Below are positions 1 to 11,451 of a stretch of DNA of 64,000 nucleotides, one piece after another. The stretch comes from Phaseolus vulgaris. Lineage: Eukaryota > Streptophyta > Magnoliopsida > Fabales > Fabaceae. The notes below the pieces were generated by a model. It did no database searches. It saw only the letters and a list, made by a program, of their open reading frames with translations, and was not told the origin of the DNA. Numbering within the stretch: the first letter of the stretch is position 1; every line of letters begins with the position of its first letter. Where the stretch lies: NCBI RefSeq assembly GCF_000499845.2, contig NC_023759.2, positions 34,162,464-34,226,463 of the forward strand, given 5' to 3'. Position numbers and translations under genes: made by a program.

Positions 1-400
1 ATATTCATCTTAGGTATTCTAGGAACAAGAGTTCAGACCTCATTAAGAGCAAATTGATTTAGTTCCTCTTGCATGGCCAGAATCCAGTTGCTGTCCTTGA
101 GAGCTTCATTCAGATTTTTGGGTTCTACTTGAGATACAAAGGTCATTGTTTCACAGAAGTTATTCAAGGACTTTCTAGTTGACACTCCTTTCTCAATGTT
201 CCCAATGACATTATCAAGGGTTAGGTCTCTCGGGGTTTTCCACTCTTTTGGCAAACCTGCAGACACAGTAGGTTCTTACATAGCATGTACATCAGCAGTA
301 TCAATATGAATCGATTCATTTTGATTTAAAACAAATTTAAATTCATCACTGTCAAGGTCATCAGCAGCAGTTTTAGATATGCTATAAATTTTCAAAACCC
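1..400 (-). mobile_element. Ty1/copia retrotransposon fragment (start of reverse transcriptase region)
   Basis: On the minus strand, 266 to 33 reads as a 77-residue open stretch with EPKNLNEALKDSNWILAMQEELNQF, the conserved copia pol segment just upstream of the reverse transcriptase core. The frame stops where 'NEVW' would normally continue, so the element is broken at its RT start, or the rest lies outside the window. Upstream on the minus strand (to about 400) an acidic stretch with stops looks like the integrase-RT linker. No LTR is visible here. The family assignment rests on this motif; that it is a dead relic is inferred from the stops. Confidence 0.8.
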
Positions 401-2025
401 CCTCCAAATTCAAATATAAACTTTTATAATTTTTCACATGGTTGTACTACACTCTAAAATAATGGAATACTTCCTTGACAAATTCTAATTACATTAACAC
501 CATCAAAACAACACAACTAACAATAATGCAAAATGCACACTCCTAGCTCAAAAAAATTATAATAGTAAAGAACCTACTCAAAATAAAGCCCAATTATATA
601 AAATGCATATATGCAAGCAAGAGAGAAATAAAGAGAAATTTAATTTAAATTATATTTATTTTTCTTTTCTTTTATGAAAATCAGGTTGTTTAACTTGTTA
701 ATTTAAAAAATATTTAACTTCTCCTTATATTAAAAAATACAAAAGCTAAAAAGATTGAATCAAACATAATTATATACAAATACTTAAGGTAAGAAGTTAA
801 AATCTAAGAATTGTGGCTAAAGAATATGCATTATGCCTAACTTCCACTCCAACCTAAAATTTTGGGTTACATTCATAAAAATGAGGCAAATTCTTGCTCC
901 ACCATATGAATTTCAACATGTTTCAATCGGCTATTGAAAATGATAAAAAACACTCTTTCAAAATTACGAAAATAACCTTAAATAAAAGAAGGGTGTAAAT
1001 AAAAATTACTTGTGAAATTTTTTTTCTGAAAATATTTTGGATTTGAATTTTCAAAACACATTTTTAAATTTTGGAAATTTTTATTCAAAATTCATTTTCA
1101 ATTTTGTGTTCTGGAATTTTTGTTTGGAATGTAGTTTTTTAGTTTTGAATTATATTTATTATGGATTTTCAAATCCAGAATAAGAGTAATTTTGGAAATC
1201 TCAAAAAAAAAAATATAGGGTGCAAGTTAAATTTGATATGGTGCAGAAAGAAATTGCCTAAAAATATTCTGAAAGACCCGGTATAAATAAAAAAACTAGG
1301 AAAATTGCTTTTTGCACCTGATATTTTTGACCTGGAACATGGATTGTGTGAAGTTATAAAAATATCATTTTTAGTTTTTAATTAAGAGGGATACAAATCA
1401 AAATATATTCTGGAATACATTTTCAAATTTAAATTTTTAAAATATTTTTTAAAATTCTGTAAGTATTTTTCCAGAATTTTTGATATCCCTTCCAAAAATT
1501 TATGGATTTTATTTTGATTTTTTTTTTCAAAATGTATTTTCGTATCATGGAATTGTTTGTCTGAAAATATTTGGCTTTTCAATTTTATTCCAAAATTTCA
1601 TTTCCTTTTCACAACAAACAACATTTGAAATATATTTTTATTTTTCATTCTATAATGCCAATTATTGATAAGTTTAAGTCTAACAAATGTAGAAAAAAAA
1701 AAAAAGGGGCCATACTCAATTCCTTATTAGAGTGTTTTTAATGTTTTTTTATTTTAATTTACATCTTAGATTAAGGTATTGGTGAATATGAATCTTTTCA
1801 TAACTAATAGAGCTTAAAATTAATTTTATAAACAACCAACTTATATGGTTGGCTCCACAAGACAATATTATTTTGTTTTGTTAAAATTTTGTTTTGAGCC
1901 CTCTAGCAGTCATTTATATGTGATTTAAAATGAATATTGGTGAGAGGAACAAGTCAAGAATTTTATATTGAATGAATAGGATTCATTTCTTGGGAAATAA
2001 ATTTACTTATTCTGTCTCTCTTCTC
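401..2025. other. AT-rich intergenic DNA without a gene
   Basis: No coding signal is seen. The stretch is very AT-rich, with poly-A/T runs and many variants of a short TTTTGGAATTTT / TTTCCAGAATTTT theme between about 1010 and 1640. Two similar segments beginning with CTGAAAATATTT (near 1026 and 1562) suggest a decayed local duplication or an old element. Open frames here are short, made of F/K/N/I codons and do not resemble proteins. Confidence 0.6.
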
Positions 2026-2030
2026 CTACA

Positions 2031-2040
2031 CTTTATATAC
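2031..2040 (+). promoter_or_regulatory. Probable TATA box of the gene at 2213
   Basis: CTTTATATAC lies about 175 bases upstream of the chosen start codon, in a CT-rich then AT-rich context typical of plant core promoters. A transcription start roughly 30 bases downstream (about 2065) would give a leader of about 150 bases. It is inferred from sequence only. Confidence 0.4.
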
Positions 2041-2212
2041 ATATACATATAAAATAGGTTTGCTTATAGCCTAAGAGATGCAATGTTCTCTGCTTACCAT
2101 GCAAGTTTTATTGCAGCTTTCTTTTTTCTGGATAAGATTGCTTATATATCTCTGCCACACCTACCTCATTGTCACAAGTCACACCTCCTTTAAACCAAAG
2201 CCAGAGAAAAAG

Positions 2213-4005
2213 ATGGGCCTGTCTCTGCAGAAACTTGCACCTGGTACTCCCTTGTCTTCTTCTCTATTATTGTTGTTGGAAAAACATTTTAACATCTCAT
2301 ATTTATCTCATGCATGTAATCTTACTCTAGAGCTCATAATTTAGTTTATCTATGGATATCATAAAGTGAATAATAATTACTTTGCATCACTAATTTCAAC
2401 ATTTACCTCTTACATCAACTTAAGTTTAACTACGTACTTTCTTTTATGTCTCATGTTTTGTTGCATGTTCATAATATTTTTAATGAAAATTTGAGACAGG
2501 GGCTGATCAAAAAAAGCTGAAAGAACTTGAACCAATTATAGACGAAGGGTATAAAGAGTTATTCCAAGACAAAGGCAGCATCGAATTCCCAGTTTTTTAC
2601 AGAGCAGTATGCGAGATTGTCGAGTACTTAACCATTTTCGTATAAAGCTGCTAAATTATTATTTAATTAATTATAAAGTGACACCATTTTGTTATGCTGT
2701 ATGTAACATTCTTAGCTTTCACAATGTTTTGTCAGGAAACTCAATGAAAAACTCGGAAATACGCAGATTAAACTTCCGGCGACCAAGGATCTGGAGACAG
2801 AATTCAATGTACGCATATTTCTATCATTATATCAGATATGGATATTTAATTAGTTTTTTAATGCATCGTAAATTTGTATATTTTTAATTGAATTTATATT
2901 ACAAATTTTAATTTTAAAATATTTTTTATTTTTTTCTAAATAGATTAATGTATAATGTAACATTTTGTGTAACAAATATTCATGGCACTCTTTCCATATG
3001 TATATTTTCTTCTTGTTGTATATGTCTGTTTATATTTCTCTTATTTATTTGTCCTTTTTTTACTAATTTTTAATTAATATTTTTTTATGTGAATTAGTTT
3101 GATGTGATATTATTATTATTACTATTATATAAAAATTAGCAGCTTAGCTAAATAAGATATCTACAACAAGAATTTATTTTTTGATAAATGCACGAAATTC
3201 TTTAATTGTTTTTGTAAATTCATAAAATCTTTTAAAAAAATCTTATGATTTCATATTTCATAAACCTTTTTAAAAATTCAAATTACCAAATCCTATAGTT
3301 ACAAAAGCCTTTTTATTAAAAAGTATTACGTTCTTAAAATGTAAAGAAAAACTTGAATACATAGTCTAATGAATTTCATCAAATTTTAGTTATTAATAAA
3401 AATATTATTTTCAAACTCAGATATACCAAAAAAAAAAAACTACGTATTGATTAAGAAGTCATATTTATTGCATATAATACTCACATTTAAATCAATTTGA
3501 ACGTGTTTATGGAATGAAGAGATCAAATAGGACTGAATTAGTTGAAATTTATTTATATTTTAGAGTTGGATTATATTTTAGATTTGTGTTCGAAAGGGGT
3601 ATGTTAAAAAAGTAGATTACAAAATTGCAATTCCCAGTGTTTCTCTTTTGATAATTTTAGCTAGCTTATATAGTACATTATATGAGTTTAGGTTCAGTAT
3701 AATTAACAGATGATTGTTCTTTGCTTTAATGGGAAATGTAGAAGCGTGAAAATGAAAAGAGTAAAACTGGGAAAAACAAGGCACTGACAAAAACAGAATT
3801 CCAGGAGATAATGAAAAATTTGGTGAAAACATCAGGATTTACTGGTATAGGAGCAAAGGAAGCAATCTTGTGTATTTTTGGTGTTCCATTGGCTGCTCTG
3901 TTGATAAAGCAGAAAGTGATGCCAGAGGCAATTCGAGATGAATATTTCATTCCAGGAGTAACTTCTGCCACGGTTTTCACCCTTGCTGCTCTCAACAAGA
4001 TTTGA
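2213..4005 (+). CDS. Small plant protein of 163 residues, possibly EF-hand-superfamily-like (four exons)
   Basis: Exons 2213-2243, 2500-2623, 2736-2808 and 3742-4005 all have GT-AG borders and join in frame to 163 codons plus stop. The protein starts MGLSLQKLAPG, continues with a charged helical part (KKLKELEPIIDEGYKELF, then VCEIVEKLNEKLGNTQIKLP) and a lysine-rich patch (KRENEKSKTGKNK). It ends in a hydrophobic part (ILCIFGVPLAALLI, then GVTSATVFTLAALNKI) that could be membrane-associated. The layout recalls a small plant family annotated as calcium-binding EF-hand proteins, but no canonical EF loop is visible, so the function is unproven. An in-frame ATG at 2078 would add 45 mostly hydrophobic residues; 2213 is preferred because the added part looks like leader sequence. 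Intron 3 is 933 bases and AT-rich. Exon structure is well supported, function poorly. Confidence 0.8.
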
Positions 4006-4018
4006 TATTCATTATATT

Positions 4019-4040
4019 ATATCTATATATATATATATAG
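4019..4040. repeat. (TA)n microsatellite in the 3' untranslated region
   Basis: A run of alternating T and A follows the stop codon of the four-exon gene by about 14 bases, probably within its 3' UTR. Confidence 0.8.
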
Positions 4041-4762
4041 ACCGACCAACAATGTGTAATTGCATTACTTTGTACTTCTGCAACTTCATAACTTCAATCT
4101 ATCTATGAACCAATTGATAGGTTCCATGATTTCATACTCACCTCTCTATGCATTCAGTCAAGTTTCAAATACTGTAATTAATTAGTCCTAATACAGTGGA
4201 TTAATGGTCAAATAGCTACTCTCATGTTGGAACTTTCATGACTGAATTAATCTAATGTAGACAGAAAAGTTTGAAAGAAAAAAAGTCAGAAGTCAAAGAA
4301 ACTGAAAATAAAGGTGAAGGACTTTTCTAGAGTAGTTTAAAAAATTTCAAAATCTAAAACTACTTTTTAGTTTTCAGTTTGTAAATTTATTTCTTTTTAT
4401 TAGTTTTAAAAACTTGTTAATCTAATAATATTCTTATGAAATGCTTTATAGAAAAAAGTGTAACACTATACAATAAATTGTGATGAAAGAATTTAGAGTG
4501 AAAGCATGACAGAGTAGAAAAGAATGTTTTTATGTTTTCACAAACTTGGTTCAAAATAGATTATGATAGATCGAATCTAGATAAAACAGACACTAAAATA
4601 TAATATGTTCAGTATTTAAGGTTTAAGTCTTGCATGAATTTAGACAGAACTAGTAACAAATTTGATGCAGGACTATAGCGAGTTGGGACTCAAATTCAAA
4701 TTCAATTCATGATTATGGATTTTTTTGTTGTGAAAGAAGATGACGAAGAGAATCTTCTGCAC
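4041..4762. other. Intergenic AT-rich stretch
   Basis: 3' flank of the small gene. No coding potential, structured repeat or recognisable element was seen. Confidence 0.5.
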
Positions 4763-5446
4763 TAATGGTTCTTCAAAGTCAAAATATGTGCAGCTATGTA
4801 CACTTGAGGTACTTAATCAACAACTCCATGTGTGAATGAGAAAACACTGATATGGCTACTTTATATACTTTGAAATGAAAAGGAAAAAAGAATGAACCAT
4901 TGCAATCGTTGTCTTTTGATAAAATCCAGACATTAAATTACCAATGATTGGACAGTGATTGCGCACATTAAACAAACACAAATTGGAAAAAATTTTAAAT
5001 ATAGGCGGTTAGAGGTTATAGGAGATGTGACCCACAGGAGCATGAATTTTTCAATGTTCAATTCAAAAATATCAAAACATACCTTCATGAATCAATCACA
5101 TGGCACGTGCTCCAAATTAACGACAGGTCCTCTAATTTACTTTGCAAGTGACAGTTGTTGGGAGTTTGACACAGTTTGAGGGTCATCTTGCATCTCCTGT
5201 AACATCAACATGTCCCCCAACTCTTTGGAAATTAACATGCCAAGAAACAAAAAAGCCTGCGACAACATCCCAGACGGCTTAGGTTCATCAGAAACAAAAA
5301 AAACATCAGAATGGCCGCATCATTGATAGACTCCTTTGCCTACAAAATTATTGCATGTTTTTCAAGGATGTATTAAAAAAATCATTCTTTCTTCTATCAG
5401 ATTATTATTCTTAAGTACCAATACAGGGAGCAAAATGATTGATTAC
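4763..5446 (+). repeat. Decayed duplicate of the PIP5K promoter, leader and start codon
   Basis: This segment matches 11452-12218 over nearly its whole length. Shared blocks include GACAGTGATTGCGCACATTA (4950 and 11620), the CACGTG G-box context, and GAGTTTGACACAGTTTGAGG-like text near 5160 versus 11893. The match runs to the start codon: GCAAAATGATTG occurs at both 5431 and 12205. About 65 bases around 11660-11750 are missing from this copy, as are some 30-60 bases just before the ATG. After ATGATTG it changes to unrelated sequence that leads into LINE-like DNA, so no PIP5K coding sequence follows. The 12.2 kb copy precedes the intact gene, so this one is the derived or abandoned copy. That direction is an inference. 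Confidence 0.85.
5104..5109. promoter_or_regulatory. G-box CACGTG in the duplicated promoter
   Basis: A perfect palindromic CACGTG within TGGCACGTGCTCC, identical to the site at 11835 in front of the functional kinase gene. G-boxes are bound by bZIP and bHLH factors. Whether this copy is active is unknown. Confidence 0.5.
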
Positions 5447-7250
5447 TTGGGAAAAAGTGACTCCTTTTTTCCTGCGCGTTGGCGGTGCGACGCCGTTTTC
5501 TTGGTAGTTTTTCAGTATGGGTCTGGTTCGGCTAGGTTTCATATACGCTGGCACTGTCTTCAAATCAAGATTTGGAGTCTTGAACAATGATTGTTGTATC
5601 CGTGTCCTAGTTCCCTGCTTCTTGTATTAAAGGTGATATGATATCTTGTATCAGTGCAAAGCCCCCTGAGGATGTATATCTTGTGAGTTTTAATGACGGC
5701 AAAAATCATCTTCACAAAGAGTGATCTTGAATAATGGGGATAAACCTTTGACGCGTATAGAACTCTGCAAGAAATTGGGCAAGATGTGGAATTTTTTATC
5801 TGATTGAAAAACCATCATTTGGGTAAAAGATTCTATGAATTTGCATTTTCGTAATTGGAAGATGTGAGAAGAGTTTTAGGTGTTTGGTCTTGGATATGAA
5901 AGAGATGCCCGATAAAATTATAGGACTCACATTTTCATACTGCAGGAGATGCCATTCTAATTCTGTGGTGGTTCAGAAAAGACAGGATAACCAGGTTACA
6001 CATAAATATGTTGAAAATAAACCAGTTGATATTAAGGCTGATGCGTGATTAGAGAACTTTAGTGTGGGTGAAAAAGAAGAGGAGGTTGGTCCTAGCAATA
6101 CTGGTGCAGATAGCTTAGATGGTATTCCAAGTATCATTGCGGAAACTCAGAACATTGTTAATTAAAATGAGGTTCAATCTTCTGCTAAAAAATACTCCAC
6201 TGATAATAGGATAAATTCTCCAGGTTTGGCCTTTCAAAACAATTTTGATGGTTTGCTTAATGATATCGAAACTAACAGTGTTGATAATATTATTCCATTG
6301 AATGTTCTTAATAATAATCAAGGTGTGCAGTCTACGTAACAAAATCCTCCTTTGTAAGTGCCTGAGGTTTATGTAACTACAACTTCAGAAAACTCAGTTG
6401 TTGCCAATTTTGAATATGAACAGGAAGTGAGGTGAAAGAGTTGGGCTAATATGGCTCATGAAGCTGAACTTTCTTCTTCTGAATTTGAAGAATCTGAAGA
6501 AGACAAGGTCAAAACCTCACGAAAACCTGGCAGGCCTAAAAGGAATGCTTCTAAAGCTGCTAAACACACCACTAAAGGGAATCCTCCAAAACGAAAATAA
6601 TGTAGCTAAGATCTCTCTATTGGGATATCTATGGTGTGGCTAATGATAAAACTTTAAATATGCTTAGTAGTCTTCTGAATAAACATCGCCCTGATGTTGT
6701 GTTTCTTGTGAACCTATGACTTCCAATGCTGATTTACATGCTAAATTCTTTGTCAAGTTAAGATTACAGATGGTTGTTTTCTCTCCTAGTAATTCTAAGA
6801 TTGCTAAGCTTGGTGGTGTCAATCATTAATGTTAGACCACAATATATTGTTGTGTCTACAGTGTTGCAGGTGAAAACCATGAATGTTGCTGGGGTCTATG
6901 CAGCTACCACGTATGTCAGCAGGAGACAACTTTGGCAGGATTTGAGTGGTCTCCAAGGTCCTTAGTGTATTGTTGTGTATTGTTAGAGATTTTAATGATG
7001 TGTTGTCAACTAATGAATGCAAGGGAGGAATTCCCCCTGATCTTACCTCTTGTTCTGAATTTTCAGATTGGATTAATAAAAATAATTTCATTGGTATGTC
7101 TTATACTCGTACCTGTTTTACTTGGTCCAAGTACAGGTTTTGGTAATCAAAGGATTGGTAAGGGGTTAGATAGGGTTCTTTGCAATCATGGTAGTCAAAA
7201 TTTGGTATCTTACTCAAAAGAGAAATATAAATCATAAATGGGGAGATCAT
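5447..7250 (+). mobile_element. Degenerate L1-type LINE (ORF1 and endonuclease part of ORF2)
   Basis: Interrupted plus-strand frames give LINE pieces in the expected order. GKRFYEFAFSN near 5815-5850 resembles the DUF4283 part of plant L1 ORF1. A Ser/Glu/Lys-rich ORF1 tail lies at about 6440-6600. An ORF2 beginning (LLNKHRPDVVFL, about 6670-6710) is followed by the APE-type endonuclease with DFNDVLSTNECKGGIPP and SDWINKNNFIGMSYTRTCFTW near 6985-7130, then GNQRIGKGLDRVLCNHG in another frame. Several stops and frameshifts make it dead. No reverse transcriptase and no poly-A tail are seen, so the 3' part is missing. The left edge abuts the duplicated PIP5K start codon. Confidence 0.75.
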
Positions 7251-7594
7251 AATATGGATAGTAAGATTCTATTTATATGCACGCATAAATCATTATATCT
7301 CACTCAAAAAATTTATAATTCAACCTCATAATATATATAAAAAAAAGAGTACATAATTAGATTCATATTCTTATCCTCCACTCTCCTAGTTATACATTAC
7401 ATTAAACCTTGTTTCGCTTTCAAATTTGCAAATTCAGGAGGATAATGCAATTAAAGGTTAAGAAAATAGTTTACAATATGTAAATGTCTATGGAGTTGTT
7501 TGTCCCACCTTCCATCAATGATGTTCCACAAAGACAAATAACTAACCAAAATATATTAAAATGAGATAGTTTTTTGCTTTGAATTTCAAAATCA
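7251..7594. other. AT-rich spacer between LINE and hAT remnants
   Basis: No coding sequence or recognisable repeat. It could contain the missing LINE tail or hAT terminal region, but no boundary was identifiable. Confidence 0.4.
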
Positions 7595-8320
7595 CTATCC
7601 TAACAAACAAATACATAGACAGTTAGCTAACCAGAATAAAATACTTTTTTCTGACAGCATTGAAAGCCTTTTGTATTTGTCTTTAGATTGTTTCATTGCT
7701 TCATAAATGAAACTCATGGCTAGCTTTTGAGATGAATCAACCAATTGAAGCACTTCAATTAGAGGCAATGTACCATTCAAACAAGTTATGATATTCTTCC
7801 AAAAATTCTTATCTAAAACCACATCTTCAATTATTTTACCATAATTTGTTTTTGTTTTAACAAACGTATTATACTTCCATTCATTACTCGTAAACATTCT
7901 AATTAAAGCTCTATTATTATCATGAAGGCACCCTAATGTCAAGGACGATGTAACAAAGAGTAATACCTGGTCTTACCAAATCTCTTCCTTTTTGTGAAAT
8001 ATTGTAATAGAGAAATTATAGATCTTAAATTGATAAAATGAGTAATTTTTTTACCTTTTGAAATTGTCTCCTCATGAATTGGGATCTCTTCTCATAATCC
8101 TTCAACATTAAGTCAACGAATGTGCAACATAAGGTGTCCAAAATAGTCTTTTTCTCTTTGCAATCAATATTTGACCAGCAACTTTGTAGTTTGCAACACA
8201 ATGTGCAACACAAGGTTTCCAAAATACCTTTTGACAGTATTTGCATTGAAGTTTTCTAGTATCCCCAACAACTAAGATACAACACTTCCAAGCAATCACT
8301 CTTATTTCCTGGAGCATTTT
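7595..8320 (-). mobile_element. Broken hAT-family transposase remnant
   Basis: Reading the minus strand from 8317 to 7595: CKYCQKVFWK resembles the end of a BED zinc finger, followed by KPCVAHCVA and TPYVAHSLT/VDLMLKDYEKRSQF, matching the 'TPCAAHCLDLMLED' block of plant DUF659-type hAT proteins. Then come FTSNEWKYNTF, DKNFWKNIITCLNGTLPLIEVLQLVDSSQKLAMSFIYEAMKQ and LFWLANC, all typical of this family. The zinc finger joins almost directly to the mid-protein block, so a large internal part is deleted, and frameshifts separate 8025-8317 from 7595-7942. The C-terminal dimerisation domain and terminal inverted repeats were not seen. Non-autonomous and inactive. Confidence 0.75.
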
Positions 8321-8339
8321 TGGGAGTCACCGTCACACA

Positions 8340-8930
8340 TAGGTATAAAAGTCATTTTAATAATTGGAATATGGGACTACAAATTGGGTGTGGTGTAGTG
8401 GGAAAAATATAGGGAAAAAATTGCACTTTGGTTGTAGAGGGAAAAACATAGGAAGAAGGAAAATCGCACTTTGGAATGAAGTGTGTGTGCAGTGAAAATA
8501 AATAGATGAAGGGAGGAGAGGAAACTGGGAAGTTGGAAGAGAAGAAATCAATTGGGTTAAAAAAATAAGTGTGGCATAGCAAAAACCTAGAGAGTTTCAT
8601 GGGGAAGTTGAAAGAGAATGATAAGTCATTTGGTTTCATTTCAAAAAATAATAACGTGGCACGAAAATTGGCTTAAAGAATTAAGTGTGGTAACTATCCA
8701 TTGAGTGTCATCCAGAGAATGAGTCATATGGTTTAAAAAACATAAGTGTGGTAATTGTCCAATGAGTATTTTGCAGAGAGTCATATGGTTTCAAAACACA
8801 TAATCGTGGCATGACTCATGCACTTCCTCCATCCAAACCCAATTAGGAAATTTAATTGTAGCACTTTAGGTTTTTCCTAATTGTATGACTCAAATGATTA
8901 TGATGTGTAGAGATTTGGAGAAGGGGAAGG
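8340..8930. repeat. Region with diverged short repeats
   Basis: A motif of about 30-40 bases, GTCATATGGTTT followed by AAAACATAAGTGTGGTA, recurs in diverged form near 8623, 8723 and 8779. The rest is purine-rich on the plus strand (8460-8560) and shows no gene. It may be the subterminal part of the neighbouring hAT element, but this is not established. Confidence 0.4.
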
Positions 8931-10450
8931 AGAAAATTCATGTTAAGGTAGAGCCTTCTGCTAAGGGATTAGACCATCTGGAGGCATCAGACGATGAGGC
9001 GTTAGACATGTTTACCAACCGTCTGCCTCTTACATGAGTAGGCCTGCAAAGGTTGACTCTAGTTATCAACTTATGTGTGACAAAGAGAGGAGGATAATCA
9101 AGCCTATACATAGGTTTGGATATGTCAATCTTATAAGTTATGCTTTGACAACAGTTAAAGAGCAATTTAAAACCTAAAAGCTTTCAAAAGGTTGTAAAAA
9201 GTTCAAAAGGTCAACAATGGCAAGTTTCCATGGAAGAAGAAATTGAGTCTCTAAGAAAGAACCACACGTGGACGCTTGTTGATCTACCAGGAAAACATAA
9301 GGTGGTAGGATGCAAGTGGATGTTCAAGAAGAAGGAAGAAATACTAAGTATGGAGGGTTAGAGATTCAAGGCTAGATTGGTGGGGAAAGGTTTTACACAA
9401 GAGGAGGGAGTTGACTAAAATGAGATATTATCACCTGTGGTAAAATATTGTTCCATAAGGATTTTAATGTCTATTGTTAACCAGTACAATCTAGTGTTAG
9501 AACAGTTACATATGAAGATGTTTTTGCATGGTATTATGGAGGAGACTGTCTATATGCAATAGCCCGAGTGGTTTGTTGAAAAGGATGAGAAGTTATGTCT
9601 CTTAGAAAAATCTTTATATCCAAAGATTAAGTTCATAGTTTGAAATGAAGGATCTTGATTCCGTGAGACATACACTAGGGGTGGACATATAGAGGGATCA
9701 AATAGTTGGGATACTACATTTTTTCTTAACAAGGGTACTTGTAGAAAGTGGTTGAGAGGTTTAGGATTCATGAATCTAAATTTGTGGGAACAAACACTAC
9801 ATAAAGCTCTCAGTTGCTCAAGCTCCAAGTACTAAGGAGGAAAGAAGGAAGGTGAAGACTATCCTGCATGCAAATGGAGTTGGTAGCATCATTTATAGGA
9901 TGGTCTGTAGCAAACCAGATCTAGTTCATGCATTTAGTGTTGTTAGCAGGTACATGGAAGATCGTGGACGACCTCATTGGAAGGCTTTAAAGTGGGTTTT
10001 GAAATATCTAAGATGAACAATATCATCTAGTCTTGTGTATAGACGATCTACCCTTGATAAAGTTGTTATAAAAGGGTATGTGGACATTGATTAAGCAAGA
10101 AATGTTGATACCAGAAAGTCACTTTCTAGGTATGTCTTTACGTTATTTAGTATTGCAGTTTGTTGGAAATCTAGTTTACAATCAATTGTGGCTTTATCCA
10201 CTACTCAGGCAAAGTATACCGTGCTCATAGAGGGAGTAAAGGAGACACAGTGGTTGAAGGGGATGAATGGAGAGTTAGGAAGTGTACAAGAATGTGAAAC
10301 GTCATCCACTTAGTTGATCATCAAATTTACCATAAGAGAAAAAAACATCAGACTTTATTTCGTGAAAGACGTTATTGAGTCTGAAAAGGTTAGGATCGAG
10401 AATATAGTCTCAAAATAAAATTCAGCAATGTGTTTAGAAAGTCCTTGTTA
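8931..10450 (+). mobile_element. Degenerate Ty1/copia polyprotein (reverse transcriptase to RNase H)
   Basis: Interrupted plus-strand frames contain copia pol in order. Near 9220-9480: EEEIESLRKNHTWTLVDLP, VVGCKWMFKKKE, FKARLVGKGFTQEEGVD, EILSPVVKYCSIRILMSIV and LEQLHMKMFLHG, the start of the RT domain with in-frame stops. Fragments of the later RT (ETVYMQ, PEWFVEKDEKLCLLEKSLY) follow near 9540-9620, then RNase H-like pieces to about 10400 (IRLYFVKDVIESEKVRIE). Many stops and shifts make it non-functional. A 3' LTR may occupy part of 10450-10900. Confidence 0.8.
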
Positions 10451-11451
10451 AGATTAAGGTTCAAACGATGTCTGGAGTTGGTTGATTTTTCATTTGAGGA
10501 AAAGGGAAGTTGAAGTTGGAAGCTCTTCTATGATTTGAAGTCAAGATGGAGAATTATGATGGTTAGCTCTAAATCATGTATAAGAGCTTATTCATACGGT
10601 CTAACTATCTGATGTGAAGAATAAAAAGATTGTCTACTAGAGATCATCTAATAGTGTTAGATCATCTAGTAGCATTGAGAGAAGTTAGAATGTCTAGTAC
10701 GAGTTTAATATAATTGTCTTAACAAAATGATCTTACTCTTTTTGCATAGAGTCAATTTAGAGTTCTTGTGATCTTTGTAAAGATGTTGATGTGTGAGAGT
10801 TCTTTATCTATATACCTCCTATTATTAATAAAGTGTTTTCTTCGATCTTGTTCATATTTTCTTGCTTCATTATTTTTTAGAACCCAACAACCTTCAAACT
10901 ATAATGACCTCTTGATCATATAGCCACATGACATTATTTCGTTTTAAAAGACTTTATGCAAGTAACCTATGCATTATTTCCTTTTAGCTCAGCATTTCTG
11001 AAAGTCCTTTTATCTCTTATTTTCTTCCAAATCTTTTTTTTAATTATATTTTAGGCTTGTTAATTTGTCAACTTAATGTTACATATTTGGGAATGCCTAT
11101 TATCTCACATATAAAACTTGTAAAAAGTGACAAAGATATTGATGAAACATCTAGTTTACAAATAATATATAAATAAAAATAATATACTATTGTGATGTAA
11201 TAAATTAAAAAATGATATTCAATAAATTACAAACCATATTAATTTAATAATGATAATTAATTATTATCATTTTAAGTATGAATAACATCTTCTATAACAA
11301 TTAAATTTAAATAACACACTAATAAAATAATAAAATAGTGTTTAATATATAATCAGTAATTTATTTTATATCTAATATAATAGAAAGTGTATTGGTAGAT
11401 TATCAACATTTAAAAAACATAGAATTGTGGAAGTGAAAACATTGGTTAAAG
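10451..11451. other. Possible copia 3' LTR remains, then AT-rich DNA
   Basis: 10450-10900 follows the end of copia RNase H and has LTR-like composition (purine tract GAGGAAAAGGGAAG near 10496, ending around TTAGAACCCAACAA near 10876), but no second LTR was found to prove it. 10900-11450 is very AT-rich with no gene. Confidence 0.35.

Noticed and set aside
4955..5179. Open frame beginning MIAHIKQTQIGK, also seen at 11619
   Set aside because: Shared between the two promoter copies only because the DNA is duplicated. The frames diverge after indels and precede a real start codon, so they are non-coding upstream sequence.
6819..7091. 90-codon minus-strand frame over the LINE endonuclease
   Set aside because: The plus strand carries endonuclease motifs; the minus frame has none.
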